DNA from: Pseudomonas synxantha
GTDB taxonomy: Bacteria > Pseudomonadota > Gammaproteobacteria > Pseudomonadales > Pseudomonadaceae
Reading direction: 5' to 3'
Assembly: GCF_900105675.1 (NCBI RefSeq)
Contig: NZ_LT629786.1
Span: forward strand, 1,364,001-1,428,000
DNA: 64,000 nt
The position numbers and the translations under genes are program-made. Shown here one piece after another: positions 18,463-28,105 of this stretch (positions are counted from its first letter, which is position 1; each line of letters begins with the position of its first letter). The notes under the pieces were generated by a model. It made no database searches, was not told where the DNA came from, and was given only the letters and a program-made list of their open reading frames with translations.

Positions 18463-18491
18463 CTTGTTTTTTTTGCATCGAACCCCCATCT
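18463..18491 (+). promoter_or_regulatory. Heat-shock (sigma-32/RpoH-type) promoter of lon
   Basis: CTTGTTT at 18463-18469, a 14-base spacer and CCCCATCT at 18484-18491 match the RpoH consensus CTTGAAA-N(11-16)-CCCCATNT, exactly at the -10 element. It ends 41 bases before the lon start codon. Lon is a heat-shock protein in gamma-proteobacteria, which fits. Confidence 0.72.
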
Positions 18492-18532
18492 TGGTTTCAA
18501 GCTTACTTTTCAACTGTCATAGAGGCGAAATC

Positions 18533-20929
18533 ATGAAGACAACCATCGAATTGCCTCTCCTGCCGTTGCGTGATGTCGTCGTCTATCCGCACATGGTTAT
18601 CCCGCTGTTCGTGGGGCGCGAGAAGTCTATCGAAGCCCTCGAGGCCGCGATGACGGGCGACAAGCAAATCCTGCTGTTGGCCCAGAAGAATCCAGCTGAT
18701 GATGATCCAGGCGAAGACGCCCTGTATCGCGTCGGCACCGTTGCGACTGTATTGCAATTGCTCAAGTTGCCCGATGGTACCGTCAAGGTACTGGTAGAAG
18801 GCGAGCAGCGCGGCGCGGTAGAGCGTTTCATGGAGGTGGACGGCCACCTGCGCGCCGAAGTGGCGCTGATTGAAGAAGTCGAGGCCCCGGAGCGTGAGTC
18901 CGAGGTGTTTGTACGCAGCCTGCTCTCACAGTTCGAGCAGTATGTGCAGTTGGGCAAGAAAGTCCCGGCTGAAGTCCTGTCTTCCCTCAACAGCATTGAT
19001 GAGCCAAGCCGTCTGGTCGACACCATGGCGGCGCACATGGCGCTGAAAATCGAGCAGAAGCAAGACATCCTCGAAATCATCGACCTGCCGGCACGTGTCG
19101 AACATGTGCTGGCGCTGCTCGATGGCGAAATCGACCTGTTGCAGGTCGAGAAGCGCATCCGCGGCCGCGTGAAGAAACAAATGGAGCGCAGCCAGCGCGA
19201 GTACTACCTGAATGAGCAGATGAAGGCCATTCAGAAAGAGCTCGGTGACGGTGAGGAAGGCCACAACGAAATCGAAGAGCTGAAAAAGCGTATCGACGCC
19301 GCTGGCCTGCCGAAAGACGCCTTGACCAAGGCCACCGCTGAGCTGAACAAGCTCAAGCAGATGTCGCCGATGTCGGCCGAAGCCACCGTGGTGCGCTCCT
19401 ATATCGATTGGCTGGTACAGGTGCCGTGGAAGGCCCAGACCAAGGTGCGCCTGGACCTGGTCCGTGCCGAAGAGATCCTCGATGCCGACCACTACGGCCT
19501 CGAAGAGGTCAAGGAACGCATCCTCGAGTACCTCGCCGTACAAAAGCGCGTGAAGAAAATCCGCGGCCCGGTGTTGTGCCTGGTCGGCCCTCCAGGTGTA
19601 GGTAAAACCTCCCTGGCGGAGTCGATTGCCAGCGCCACCAACCGCAAGTTTGTGCGCATGGCGCTGGGCGGCGTGCGTGACGAGGCGGAAATCCGTGGTC
19701 ATCGCCGTACCTACATCGGTTCGATGCCAGGAAGATTGATTCAAAAGATGACAAAAGTGGGTGTGCGCAACCCGCTGTTCCTGCTCGATGAAATCGACAA
19801 AATGGGCAGCGACATGCGTGGCGATCCTGCGTCGGCGCTGCTTGAAGTCCTCGATCCAGAGCAGAATCACAATTTCAACGACCATTACCTGGAAGTCGAC
19901 TACGACCTGTCCGACGTAATGTTCCTGTGCACCTCCAACTCCATGAACATTCCGCCAGCGTTGCTGGACCGGATGGAGGTGATTCGTCTGCCGGGCTACA
20001 CCGAAGACGAGAAGATCAACATCGCGGTCAAATACCTCGCGCCCAAGCAGATTTCAGCCAACGGCCTGAAGAAGGGCGAGATCGAATTTGACGTCGAGGC
20101 GATCCGCGACATCGTGCGTTACTACACCCGCGAGGCCGGCGTGCGGGGCCTCGAACGCCAGATCGCGAAGATCTGCCGCAAGGCGGTCAAGGAACACGCC
20201 CTGGAAAAACGCTTCTCCGTGAAGGTGGTGGCTGACTCCCTGGAACACTTCCTGGGTGTGAAGAAATTCCGCTACGGCCTGGCCGAGCAGCAGGATCAGG
20301 TGGGGCAGGTGACTGGCCTGGCGTGGACCCAGGTGGGTGGCGAATTGCTGACCATCGAAGCCGCGGTAATTCCGGGCAAAGGCCAATTGATCAAGACCGG
20401 CTCCCTGGGTGATGTGATGGTCGAATCCATTACGGCCGCGCAGACCGTGGTGCGCAGCCGCGCCCGCAGCCTGGGCATCCCCCTGGACTTCCACGAGAAG
20501 CACGACACCCATATCCACATGCCGGAAGGGGCGACCCCGAAGGACGGCCCCAGCGCTGGCGTAGGCATGTGCACGGCCCTGGTGTCGGCATTGACCGGGA
20601 TTCCTGTGCGCGCCGATGTGGCAATGACCGGGGAAATTACCCTGCGTGGCCAAGTATTGGCTATCGGTGGTCTGAAAGAGAAATTGCTTGCTGCACACCG
20701 GGGTGGAATCAAGACGGTGATCATTCCTGAAGAGAATGTTCGCGATTTGAAGGAAATTCCTGACAACATCAAGCAGGATCTTCAGATTAAACCGGTTAAA
20801 TGGATTGACGAGGTCCTGCAAATTGCGCTGCAATACGCGCCGGAGCCCTTGCCGGATGTGGCTCCGGAGATAGTCGCGAAGGACGAAAAACGCGAGTCCG
20901 ATTCCAAGGAAAGAATTAGCACGCATTAA
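18533..20929 (+). CDS. lon: Lon ATP-dependent serine protease
   Basis: A 798-residue AAA+ protease that removes misfolded and regulatory proteins in the cytosol. An N-terminal LAN domain (MKTTIELPLLPLRDVVVYP) is followed by the AAA+ module with Walker A GPPGVGKT and the protease domain with the Ser-Lys dyad (PKDGPSAGVGM and GGLKEKLLAA). The start at 18533 is set by the LAN-domain beginning and the upstream AGAGG; a longer in-frame start is not family-like. The acidic/basic tail after PEPLPDVAPEI is variable. Confidence 0.97.
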   Translation: MKTTIELPLLPLRDVVVYPHMVIPLFVGREKSIEALEAAMTGDKQILLLAQKNPADDDPGEDALYRVGTVATVLQLLKLPDGTVKVLVEGEQRGAVERFMEVDGHLRAEVALIEEVEAPERESEVFVRSLLSQFEQYVQLGKKVPAEVLSSLNSIDEPSRLVDTMAAHMALKIEQKQDILEIIDLPARVEHVLALLDGEIDLLQVEKRIRGRVKKQMERSQREYYLNEQMKAIQKELGDGEEGHNEIEELKKRIDAAGLPKDALTKATAELNKLKQMSPMSAEATVVRSYIDWLVQVPWKAQTKVRLDLVRAEEILDADHYGLEEVKERILEYLAVQKRVKKIRGPVLCLVGPPGVGKTSLAESIASATNRKFVRMALGGVRDEAEIRGHRRTYIGSMPGRLIQKMTKVGVRNPLFLLDEIDKMGSDMRGDPASALLEVLDPEQNHNFNDHYLEVDYDLSDVMFLCTSNSMNIPPALLDRMEVIRLPGYTEDEKINIAVKYLAPKQISANGLKKGEIEFDVEAIRDIVRYYTREAGVRGLERQIAKICRKAVKEHALEKRFSVKVVADSLEHFLGVKKFRYGLAEQQDQVGQVTGLAWTQVGGELLTIEAAVIPGKGQLIKTGSLGDVMVESITAAQTVVRSRARSLGIPLDFHEKHDTHIHMPEGATPKDGPSAGVGMCTALVSALTGIPVRADVAMTGEITLRGQVLAIGGLKEKLLAAHRGGIKTVIIPEENVRDLKEIPDNIKQDLQIKPVKWIDEVLQIALQYAPEPLPDVAPEIVAKDEKRESDSKERISTH

Positions 20930-20952
20930 TGTGTTAAAGCCTGGGGGCTTCC

Positions 20953-20981
20953 TTGACAGCTTTTTAGAGCCCTTGTTATAA
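20953..20981 (+). promoter_or_regulatory. Sigma-70 promoter of hupB
   Basis: TTGACA (20953-20958), a 17-base spacer and TTATAA (20976-20981) form a near-consensus promoter about 100 bases before the hupB start, as expected for a highly expressed nucleoid protein. Confidence 0.78.
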
Positions 20982-21077
20982 AGCGGCTCTTAAGTGTCTG
21001 TAGGCCATTCAGCACTGGTTTTTGCTTTTACCAAAAAACTTAGAATCATACTCAATAGATATATAAGGGGACTTAGA

Positions 21078-21350
21078 GTGAACAAGTCGGAACTGATTGA
21101 TGCTATCGCCGCATCCGCTGATATCCCGAAAGCTGCTGCTGGCCGTGCGCTGGACGCAGTAATCGAATCCGTCACTGGCGCTCTGAAGGCCGGCGACTCC
21201 GTGGTACTGGTAGGCTTCGGTACTTTCTCTGTGACCGATCGCCCAGCTCGCACTGGCCGTAACCCACAGACCGGTAAAGCACTGCAAATCGCTGCTGCCA
21301 AGAAACCAGGTTTCAAAGCCGGTAAAGCCCTGAAAGAAGCAGTTAACTAA
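21078..21350 (+). CDS. hupB: DNA-binding protein HU-beta
   Basis: A 90-residue HU-family nucleoid protein that binds and bends DNA as a dimer. It begins [13 protein letters not shown] from a GTG at 21078, preceded by AAGGGG; the family conserved [13 protein letters not shown] beta-arm is present. Upstream in-frame ATG codons would add an unusual N-terminal extension and are rejected. Confidence 0.96.
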   Translation: MNKSELIDAIAASADIPKAAAGRALDAVIESVTGALKAGDSVVLVGFGTFSVTDRPARTGRNPQTGKALQIAAAKKPGFKAGKALKEAVN

Positions 21351-21402
21351 GCTTCGTTCTTGCCTTACCTACCCGGGTTAGACGCAGGTCTGGCCTGGCA
21401 GC

Positions 21403-21478
21403 GGAGCGGCAGCTGACCCACATATCCATTGGGTCGCCATGCCGGGGGTGTGGGTTCTAACCCCCGTCCGCTCCGCCA
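21403..21478 (+). pseudogene. Decayed tRNA-Asp gene (tRNA pseudogene)
   Basis: The 76-base segment has a perfect 7-bp acceptor stem GGAGCGG / CCGCTCC, discriminator G and encoded CCA, all as in tRNA-Asp, and its 3' half is close to that of tRNA-Asp (CATGCCGGGGGT... CCCGTCCGCTCCGCCA). The D-arm consensus is gone; in its place is the hairpin GACCCA-N9-TGGGTC, the T-loop reads TTCTAACC with one extra base, and no anticodon arm can be drawn. A normal tRNA terminator follows. I infer a tRNA-Asp gene altered through the 5' half while both ends were kept. Confidence 0.7.
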
Positions 21479-21486
21479 GTTACGAG

Positions 21487-21515
21487 AAGGCGCATCCTCG
21501 GATGCGCCTTTCTTC
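21487..21515 (+). terminator. Terminator after hupB/tRNA relic
   Basis: A perfect 11-bp stem AAGGCGCATCC / GGATGCGCCTT with a 2-base loop, followed by TCTTCT. It ends transcription of hupB and the tRNA remnant before ppiD. Confidence 0.8.
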
Positions 21516-21580
21516 TATCCGGACTCTACCCACGCTCCACGGTTGCCTAAATTTGAAGTTCAACCGTTTCTGGGGGACGC

Positions 21581-23455
21581 ATGCTGCAAAATATCAGGGA
21601 CAATTCACAAGGCTGGATTGCCAAGACCATTATCGGGATCATCGTCGCATTGATGGCGTTCACCGGTATCGAGGCTATTTTCCAGGCTTCGGGTAACAAC
21701 AAGCAGGACGTGGCCAAGGTCAACGGTGAGGAAATCACCCAGACCGAATTGAGCCAGGCCGTCGACATGCAACGGCGCCAGCTGATGCAACAGCTGGGCA
21801 AGGATTTCGACGCTTCCCTGCTGGACGAAAAACTGCTGCGCGACGCGGCCCTCAAGGGCCTGATCGATCGCAAGCTGCTGCTGCAAGGCGCTGCTGATTC
21901 CAAGTTCGGCTTCTCGGAAGCGGCACTGGACCAGGTGATCCTGCAGACGCCGGAATTCCAGGTGGACGGCAAGTTCAGCGCCGAACGCTTTGACCAGGTG
22001 ATCCGTCAGCTGGGCTACAGCCGTATGCAATTCCGTCAGATGCTGACCCAGGAAATGCTGATCGGCCAGGTTCGCGCAGGTATCGCCGGCAGCGGTTTCG
22101 TGACCGACGCCGAGGTGCTGGCATTCGCCCGTCTGGAAAAGCAGACCCGCGATTTCGCCACCGTCAATATCAAGGCTGACCCTGCGGCGGTGAAACTCAC
22201 CGATGACGAGGTCAAGGCTTACTACGACCAGCACGCCAAGGAGTTCATGACACCGGACCAGGTGGTCATCGACTATCTGGAGCTGAAGAAGTCGTCGTTC
22301 TTCGACCAGGTCACCGTCAAGGACGATGAATTGCAGGCTGCCTACGAGAAGGAAACCGCCAACCTCGCTGAACAGCGTCGTGCCGCGCACATCCTGATTG
22401 AAGTCAACGACAAGGTCACCGAGGCGCAAGCCAAGGCCAAGATCGAAGAGATCCAGGCGCGCCTGGCCAAGGGTGAGAAGTTCGAAGCCCTGGCCAAGGA
22501 GTTCTCCCAGGATCCAGGTTCGGCCAACAATGGCGGCGACCTGGGCTTTGCCGGTCCGGGCGTCTACGATCCGGACTTCGAAACCGCCTTGTACGGCTTG
22601 AAGCAAGACCAGGTATCGGCGCCGGTGCGCAGTGCCTTCGGTTGGCACTTGATCAAGTTGCTGGGCGTTGAAGCACCTGAGGTGCCATCGTTCGCCAGCC
22701 TGAAAGACAAGCTGACCCGCGAGCTCAAGACCCAGCAGGTAGAACAGCGGTTTGTCGAAGCGACCAAGCAATTGGAAGATGCGGCATTTGAAGCGTCCGA
22801 CCTGGCCCAGCCGGCATCTGACCTGAAACTGACCGTCCATACCTCCGCGCCGTTTGGCCGCGAAGGTGGCGAAGGCGTCGCGGCCAACCGTGCCGTGGTC
22901 ACCGCCGCGTTCAGCCCGGAAGTGCTGGATGAAGGTGCCAACAGCAGCGCCATCGAGCTGGACCCTGAAACCATCATCGTGCTGCGTGCCAAGGAGCATC
23001 TCAAGCCGGCCCAACTGCCGCTCGAGAAGGTCGAGGCCGCCATTCGCACACAGATGACCAAGGAGCGCGCGAGCGCTGCTGCCAAGGCCCATGCCGACGA
23101 GTTGATCGCCAGCCTGCGCGACGGCAAGACCGCGTTGGACCAGCCGATTGACGGCCAAGCCTGGAAGGTCACTGAAGCGGCGACCCGTGGTCAGGAATCC
23201 ATCGACCCGGCCGTGCTGCAAGCCCTGTTCCGCATGCCCAAGCCTGCGGCCAAGGACAAGCCGACCTTCGCCACCGTGACCCTGCGCGATGGCAGCCTGG
23301 TGATCGTGCGCTTGAACGGCGTCAACGAAGCGGCAGCGCCTACGGACGAAGAAAAGACGCAATACCGCCGCTTCCTCGCTTCCCGTATCGGCCAGCAGGA
23401 CTTCGCGGCGTACCGCAAGCAGCTGGAAACCCAGGCAGACATCAAGAAGTACTGA
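21581..23455 (+). CDS. ppiD: Periplasmic peptidyl-prolyl isomerase / chaperone PpiD
   Basis: A 624-residue protein anchored in the inner membrane by one N-terminal segment (residues about 16-36, TIIGIIVALMAFTGIEAIF) with a large periplasmic part: a SurA-like N-terminal chaperone region, a parvulin domain (about residues 265-365, from RRAAHILIEVND to GWHLIKLLGV) and a C-terminal domain. It assists folding of proteins leaving the Sec translocon. It follows lon and hupB, as in many gamma-proteobacteria. Confidence 0.95.
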   Translation: MLQNIRDNSQGWIAKTIIGIIVALMAFTGIEAIFQASGNNKQDVAKVNGEEITQTELSQAVDMQRRQLMQQLGKDFDASLLDEKLLRDAALKGLIDRKLLLQGAADSKFGFSEAALDQVILQTPEFQVDGKFSAERFDQVIRQLGYSRMQFRQMLTQEMLIGQVRAGIAGSGFVTDAEVLAFARLEKQTRDFATVNIKADPAAVKLTDDEVKAYYDQHAKEFMTPDQVVIDYLELKKSSFFDQVTVKDDELQAAYEKETANLAEQRRAAHILIEVNDKVTEAQAKAKIEEIQARLAKGEKFEALAKEFSQDPGSANNGGDLGFAGPGVYDPDFETALYGLKQDQVSAPVRSAFGWHLIKLLGVEAPEVPSFASLKDKLTRELKTQQVEQRFVEATKQLEDAAFEASDLAQPASDLKLTVHTSAPFGREGGEGVAANRAVVTAAFSPEVLDEGANSSAIELDPETIIVLRAKEHLKPAQLPLEKVEAAIRTQMTKERASAAAKAHADELIASLRDGKTALDQPIDGQAWKVTEAATRGQESIDPAVLQALFRMPKPAAKDKPTFATVTLRDGSLVIVRLNGVNEAAAPTDEEKTQYRRFLASRIGQQDFAAYRKQLETQADIKKY

Positions 23456-23468
23456 TGCCGGCCTGAAT

Positions 23469-23506
23469 AAAAAGACCCCGTCCTGAAAAGGCCGGGGTCT
23501 TTTTTT
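23469..23506. terminator. Bidirectional terminator between ppiD and nhaA
   Basis: The 10-bp stem AAAGACCCCG / CGGGGTCTTT is flanked by A-run and T-run, so it can serve both convergent genes. Confidence 0.9.
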
Positions 23507-23535
23507 GCCCTCGATAACGCGCTGCTGAACTCGCC

Positions 23536-24879
23536 TTAAGTAGGCTTGCCGGCGAACTTGAGCTTGCCCCAGGTCAGGCCGATCAACGCCGCCAGGGTCG
23601 AAGCGGCCAATACACTCAGCTTGGCAGCCGACAGCAGGGCCGGGTCGGAGAAGGCCAGGGAGGAGATAAAGATCGACATGGTGAAACCGATCCCCGCCAA
23701 CAGGCCGACCAGGCCCACCCCCGTCCAGGTCACCCCATCGGGCAGCTTGCAGATATTGAGCTTGACCAGCGCCAGGCTCGCCAGCATCACGCCCAACGGC
23801 TTGCCGAGCACCAGGGCGAAAATGACACCCATAAACACACCGTGGGCCAACGGATCATCCAGGTTGAAACCGTCCAGGCTCACTCCGGCATTGGCCAGCG
23901 CGAACAGCGGCATCACGCCGAACGCTACCCATGGGTGCAGTGCCGATTGCACCCGTTGTACCGGCGTTAATATTTCCCGTTGGGCTTCGCGCAGTTGCTT
24001 GAGGGGCTGGGCAACCTGTTGGGGGCCTTCTGACGATTGCGAGAAACGCTCCATCAGTTCGTTGAACGTGCGTTCGATGGTCTCCAGCGGACGTTCAGTG
24101 GTGGGCTTGGAATTGACCGGCGTCATCAAGCCAAGGATGACCCCGGCGAGGGTAGGGTGCACGCCGGTCTTGAGCAGGCCAAACCAGACAATCGCGCCTG
24201 GCAGCAGATAGATCGCGGCCTTGCCGATGCCCATGCGCTGAAACACCAGCACCAGGGCCAGCCCGCCTGCAGCAATCACCAAACCCATGTAGTCGAGGCT
24301 GGCGGTGAAGAAGATCGCGATGATCAGGATCGCCACGATGTCATCGATGATCGCCAGGGCCAGCAGCAGAATACGCACGCCACTGGGAATCGATTTGCCC
24401 AGCAACGCCAGCACGCCCACGGCAAAGGCGATGTCGGTCGCGGTGGGCACGGCCCAGCCACTCGCGGCGGCAGTGCCGTGGTTGAGCAGGGTGTAGATGA
24501 GCGCTGGCATCAGCACGCCGCCCAACGCCGCGCCCAGCGGCAGCGTGGCGAGCTTGAGGTTGGCGAGGGCACCGTCCTTGATTTCCTGGCGGATCTCGGC
24601 GCCGACCACCAGGAAGAAGATGGTCATCAGCCCATCATTGACCAGAAAGTGCAGGGAGCGTGAGACGCTGTAGTCGCCCAGCCCCAGGGTGATGGGCGTG
24701 TTCCAGAAGTGCTCGTAGGTCGCCGCGGCGGGGCTGTTGGCCCAGATCAGCGCCGCAATGGCCGCCAGCAGCAGGACGATACCGCTGACGGCTTCGATAC
24801 GGGAAAAGCGCTCAAGGGCAGACAGCGCGCCCTCAGCCAGACGTTGAGGGCGAGGGATCGCAGGGTGTTTATCAGGCAC
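23536..24879 (-). CDS. nhaA: Na+/H+ antiporter NhaA
   Basis: A 447-residue inner-membrane antiporter for sodium and pH homeostasis. The paired Asp of the ion site is seen in [16 protein letters not shown]. The protein is longer than E. coli NhaA (388 residues): a hydrophilic loop of about 60 residues ([16 protein letters not shown] onward to [12 protein letters not shown]) separates the two halves, and the N-terminus has an extra cytosolic stretch. It is a single-gene unit. Confidence 0.95.
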   Translation of the reverse strand: MPDKHPAIPRPQRLAEGALSALERFSRIEAVSGIVLLLAAIAALIWANSPAAATYEHFWNTPITLGLGDYSVSRSLHFLVNDGLMTIFFLVVGAEIRQEIKDGALANLKLATLPLGAALGGVLMPALIYTLLNHGTAAASGWAVPTATDIAFAVGVLALLGKSIPSGVRILLLALAIIDDIVAILIIAIFFTASLDYMGLVIAAGGLALVLVFQRMGIGKAAIYLLPGAIVWFGLLKTGVHPTLAGVILGLMTPVNSKPTTERPLETIERTFNELMERFSQSSEGPQQVAQPLKQLREAQREILTPVQRVQSALHPWVAFGVMPLFALANAGVSLDGFNLDDPLAHGVFMGVIFALVLGKPLGVMLASLALVKLNICKLPDGVTWTGVGLVGLLAGIGFTMSIFISSLAFSDPALLSAAKLSVLAASTLAALIGLTWGKLKFAGKPT

Positions 24880-24996
24880 GACAAATCTCCATTGGCGGCC
24901 CGACCAATGCTTGGCTTTTAACCTGCGCCGTACTTTATGCAGCGACGCACCCAGGGGGATGATAGGAAGCTGATGAATAAGTTGTAAACAAACTTG

Positions 24997-26178
24997 TCAT
25001 GGTGCGTGCTTTGTCTTACCCAGGATTGCGCCCACCGCCAGGGCCATCAGGCCTAAAACTGCCCATGGGAATACCTCGACACCGAAACTTTGCAGCAACA
25101 AACCACCTGCCAATCCTCCCCCGGCAATGCCCAGGTTCCACACTGTGACCAGCATTGATTGCGCGGCATCGGCCGAGTGGCCCGCCGCCCTGGCCAGGGC
25201 GGTTTGCAACAGGGCCGCGAGGCCACCGAACGCCAGGCCCCACAACGCCACGCTGATGTAGAGGCTGATTGGCGAGCTGATCCAGAGGCCAAGCAGCAAG
25301 GCGGCCACGGCGAACATCGCACAACTGATGAGGGTCAGTAGCCGTAGATGCCGGTCAATCCAGATGCCTACCAGCCAGATGCTCAACAAGGACATCAAGC
25401 CGAACACGAGCAATACCCTGTCGATGTCGCCGCCAATCCCGGCCGGCACCAGGAGCGGCGCGATGTAGGTGTAGAGGATGTTGTGGGCCAACACGTAGGT
25501 AAGGGTCACCCACAGCACCGGACGTATGCCCGGTAAGGTCAGTACCTTATGCAAGCCCAGGCGCTTGCTTGCCGGTTCACCGGCGAAGTCCGGCAGTTGC
25601 CAGCGCGCCCATACCAGCAGTAACAGGGTCAGGCCGGTCATGATGGCGAAACTGGTGCGCCAACCGACCAGCGTACCCAGCAACGTGCCGGCAGGTACGC
25701 CGAGGGACAAGGCCAGCGGCGCGCCCAGCATGGCCACGGCAATCGCCCGGCCCTGCAGGTGCGGCGCAACCATGCGGCTGGCGTAACCCGCCAGCAGTGC
25801 CCACAGCAGCCCAGCGAACACACCCGCGAAAAAGCGTGCGATCAAGGTCAGGCCGTAGTGGCTGGAAAACGCGGTAACACTGTTGACCAAGGCAAAGCCG
25901 CCAATGGCAATCAATAGCAGGGGACGTCTGCGCCAGCCCCGGGTCAGCAGCGTCAGGGGGATGGCCGCAAGTAACGAGCCGAGGGCGTAGAGCGTCACCA
26001 ACTGCCCGACCAGGGCCTGGGACACGCCCAGCCCTGCACTCATTTGCGGCAGCAATCCGGCGGGCATCGCTTCGGTAAGAATGGTGATAAAGCCAGCCGA
26101 GGCCAGGGCCAGCAAGCCTGCCAGGGGTAGGGCCTCATGCTGGGGGGCAGTACCGACCAATAAAGGGCTGTCGTTCAT
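24997..26178 (-). CDS. MFS transporter, drug:H+ antiporter (DHA1/AraJ-like) type
   Basis: A 393-residue protein with 12 predicted membrane segments and the MFS start ALASAGFITILTEAMPAGLLPQMSAGLGVSQALVGQLVTLYALGS, typical of sugar/drug efflux proteins related to AraJ and YdhP. The motif-A-like loop LTRGWRRRPLLL follows the second segment. The ATG at 26178 has AAGGAG upstream. It is divergent from a LysR gene (gap of 115 bases) that probably controls it. The substrate is unknown. Confidence 0.9.
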   Translation of the reverse strand: MNDSPLLVGTAPQHEALPLAGLLALASAGFITILTEAMPAGLLPQMSAGLGVSQALVGQLVTLYALGSLLAAIPLTLLTRGWRRRPLLLIAIGGFALVNSVTAFSSHYGLTLIARFFAGVFAGLLWALLAGYASRMVAPHLQGRAIAVAMLGAPLALSLGVPAGTLLGTLVGWRTSFAIMTGLTLLLLVWARWQLPDFAGEPASKRLGLHKVLTLPGIRPVLWVTLTYVLAHNILYTYIAPLLVPAGIGGDIDRVLLVFGLMSLLSIWLVGIWIDRHLRLLTLISCAMFAVAALLLGLWISSPISLYISVALWGLAFGGLAALLQTALARAAGHSADAAQSMLVTVWNLGIAGGGLAGGLLLQSFGVEVFPWAVLGLMALAVGAILGKTKHAP

Positions 26179-26246
26179 GGGGTTCTCCTTGAAGGGGCAA
26201 GGAGACAGGGTAGGGGGCTGCGGCGTGCGGAAAAACAGGCTAAGGT

Positions 26247-26261
26247 TCCGAACTTATCGGA
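26247..26261. promoter_or_regulatory. Putative LysR operator between MFS and LysR genes
   Basis: TCCGA-N5-TCGGA is an inverted repeat 33 bases before the LysR gene start in the shared divergent promoter region. LysR-family regulators commonly bind such dyads next to their own gene. No experimental evidence. Confidence 0.45.
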
Positions 26262-26293
26262 CGTTGTTGTCCTTAATCAGCCAAGGCATCACC

Positions 26294-27193
26294 ATGGACA
26301 ACCTCGGCAGTCTCTCGGTATTCGTACAGGTCGCGGACACACGCAGCTTTACCGCGGCGGGTCGGATATTGGGTGTGTCATCTTCGGCGGTAGGCAAAAG
26401 TATCGCGCGGATGGAAGAGCGCCTGGGTGTCAGGCTGTTTCATCGCAGCACCCGCAGTATCACCCTGACCAGTGAGGGCGGGCTGTTCCTGGAGCGCTCG
26501 CGACGCATCCTGGCGGAAGTGGAGGCGGCCGAACAGGAATTGACCCAGGCCAGCGCCACGCCTCGGGGTAAGTTGCGTATCAGCGTGCCCCAGGTGCGTG
26601 GTTTGTTGATGCCGGTGATCAGCGACTTTATGCGTGCCTACCCTGAAATCGAGTTGGACGTGGATTTTTCCGACCGCATGGTGGACGTGATCGAAGAGGG
26701 CTTCGATGCGGTGATTCGCACCGGCAAACCGGAAGATTCGCGCTTGATGGCGCGCCATCTGGGGCACTACCAATTGGTCCTCGTCGGCACACCCGGCTAC
26801 TTTGAGCAGCACGGCATTCCAAGTCAGCCGCAACACCTGGATCACCACGCCTGCCTGCGGCATAAATTCTGCGCCACCGGCAAGCTGGAGCCCTGGCCCC
26901 TGCGTCAGGTTCCGGGCTCAACGGAGCCGAGCCTGCGCACGCCATTGGTTAGTACCACCATCGAGTCGCTCTATCATGTGGTGCAGGAAGGTCTCGGTAT
27001 TGCATGCCTGCCGGACTACATGGTCAACCAGGCGGTAAGCAAGGGGCAATTACAGCGAGTGCTGGACGAGCATCTCGAGCACCGCGGCAGTTTCTGGTTG
27101 TTGTGGCCGGCCAGTCGCCATGCCTCGGCCAAACTGCGGGTATTCATCGACCATATGTGTGCCGGGCTTTTTCCTACCGACGCGGTTCCCTGA
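26294..27193 (+). CDS. LysR family transcriptional regulator
   Basis: A 299-residue regulator with the N-terminal winged helix (FVQVADTRSFTAAGRILGVSSSAVGKSIARMEERLGVRLFHRSTRSITLT) and a periplasmic-binding-protein-like effector domain. The ATG at 26294 is chosen because the helix-turn-helix begins at once; upstream in-frame codons lie inside the divergent promoter. The neighbour MFS exporter is the likely target. Confidence 0.93.
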   Translation: MDNLGSLSVFVQVADTRSFTAAGRILGVSSSAVGKSIARMEERLGVRLFHRSTRSITLTSEGGLFLERSRRILAEVEAAEQELTQASATPRGKLRISVPQVRGLLMPVISDFMRAYPEIELDVDFSDRMVDVIEEGFDAVIRTGKPEDSRLMARHLGHYQLVLVGTPGYFEQHGIPSQPQHLDHHACLRHKFCATGKLEPWPLRQVPGSTEPSLRTPLVSTTIESLYHVVQEGLGIACLPDYMVNQAVSKGQLQRVLDEHLEHRGSFWLLWPASRHASAKLRVFIDHMCAGLFPTDAVP

Positions 27194-27282
27194 GCCGGTG
27201 ACGTTTTACCGACAGGAATGCGCGCCTCCAAGGCTCGTTCTGTTGCACAATACCGTCCGGACCGTTTTCCTCAGGATTTTCA

Positions 27283-28104
27283 ATGTCGACATCATTTCAC
27301 TTGCGCAGCCTCGGGTTGGCGCTGGTGCTGGCGGGCGCAGCGGGTTGCTCGTCACCCAAGACCGCTATCTATGAACACGAGAATTTCGATGACTCCGGTA
27401 CGTTTTCCCGTGACTACCCGGTCAGCGACGTGGCCGCCTGTGAAGCGGCGCGCCGTGCGTTGCTGAGCCAGGGTTACATCATCACCAGCAGCGATCCGAA
27501 ACTGGTGGCCGGCAACAAGAGTTTCCAGCAGACCGGCGAGACCCACCTGCAGATCAGCTTCAATGTGGTGTGTGCCGCAGATGGCAAGGGCAGCCATCAC
27601 TCGACGATGTTTGCCAATGCCTTGCAGGATCGCTATGCGTTGAAGAAGGTCAACAACTCCGCCAGCCTGGGCGTGGGTGTACTGGGTTCGGTGTCGATGC
27701 CGATTGGCTCCACCGATGACTCGATGGTGAAGGTGGCGAGTGAGACCGTCTCGGCGCCGAAGTTCTACGAACGGTACTTCGCCCTGGTGGATGTGTTCCT
27801 GCCCCAGGAGGTGAAGCAGGCCGAGCATATTCCCGAAAAGCCCAAGGCTGACCTGGGCATGCCCGAACCCAAGGCCGCTCCGGTAGCCGAGAAGGTCGAG
27901 GCGCCGCAGGACACACCGCAGCCTGCCGCCGCGCAACCTCTTGCGCCGCCACCTGAGGCCGCGCCGATCGCGCCGATCCCAGAGCCGACCTCGGAACCTG
28001 CGCCGGCCTCGACACCGGTAACCGAGCCTGCGCCGGCGCCGAGCAACCCCAGCCTGCCGGCACCGACAGAGGCGATTCCGCCCCTGCCAGCGCCTGCGCA
28101 GTGA
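27283..28104 (+). CDS. DUF2242-type lipoprotein with Pro/Ala-rich tail
   Basis: A 273-residue lipoprotein: signal with lipobox LAGAAGC, then a DUF2242-like domain (about residues 30-185, including YPVSDVAACEAARRALLSQGY) and a long low-complexity tail from about residue 190, made of Pro, Ala and Glu repeats, possibly spanning peptidoglycan. It ends one base before the stop codon of the convergent aceE paralogue. The function of the family is unknown. Confidence 0.8.
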   Translation: MSTSFHLRSLGLALVLAGAAGCSSPKTAIYEHENFDDSGTFSRDYPVSDVAACEAARRALLSQGYIITSSDPKLVAGNKSFQQTGETHLQISFNVVCAADGKGSHHSTMFANALQDRYALKKVNNSASLGVGVLGSVSMPIGSTDDSMVKVASETVSAPKFYERYFALVDVFLPQEVKQAEHIPEKPKADLGMPEPKAAPVAEKVEAPQDTPQPAAAQPLAPPPEAAPIAPIPEPTSEPAPASTPVTEPAPAPSNPSLPAPTEAIPPLPAPAQ

Positions 28105-28105
28105 C

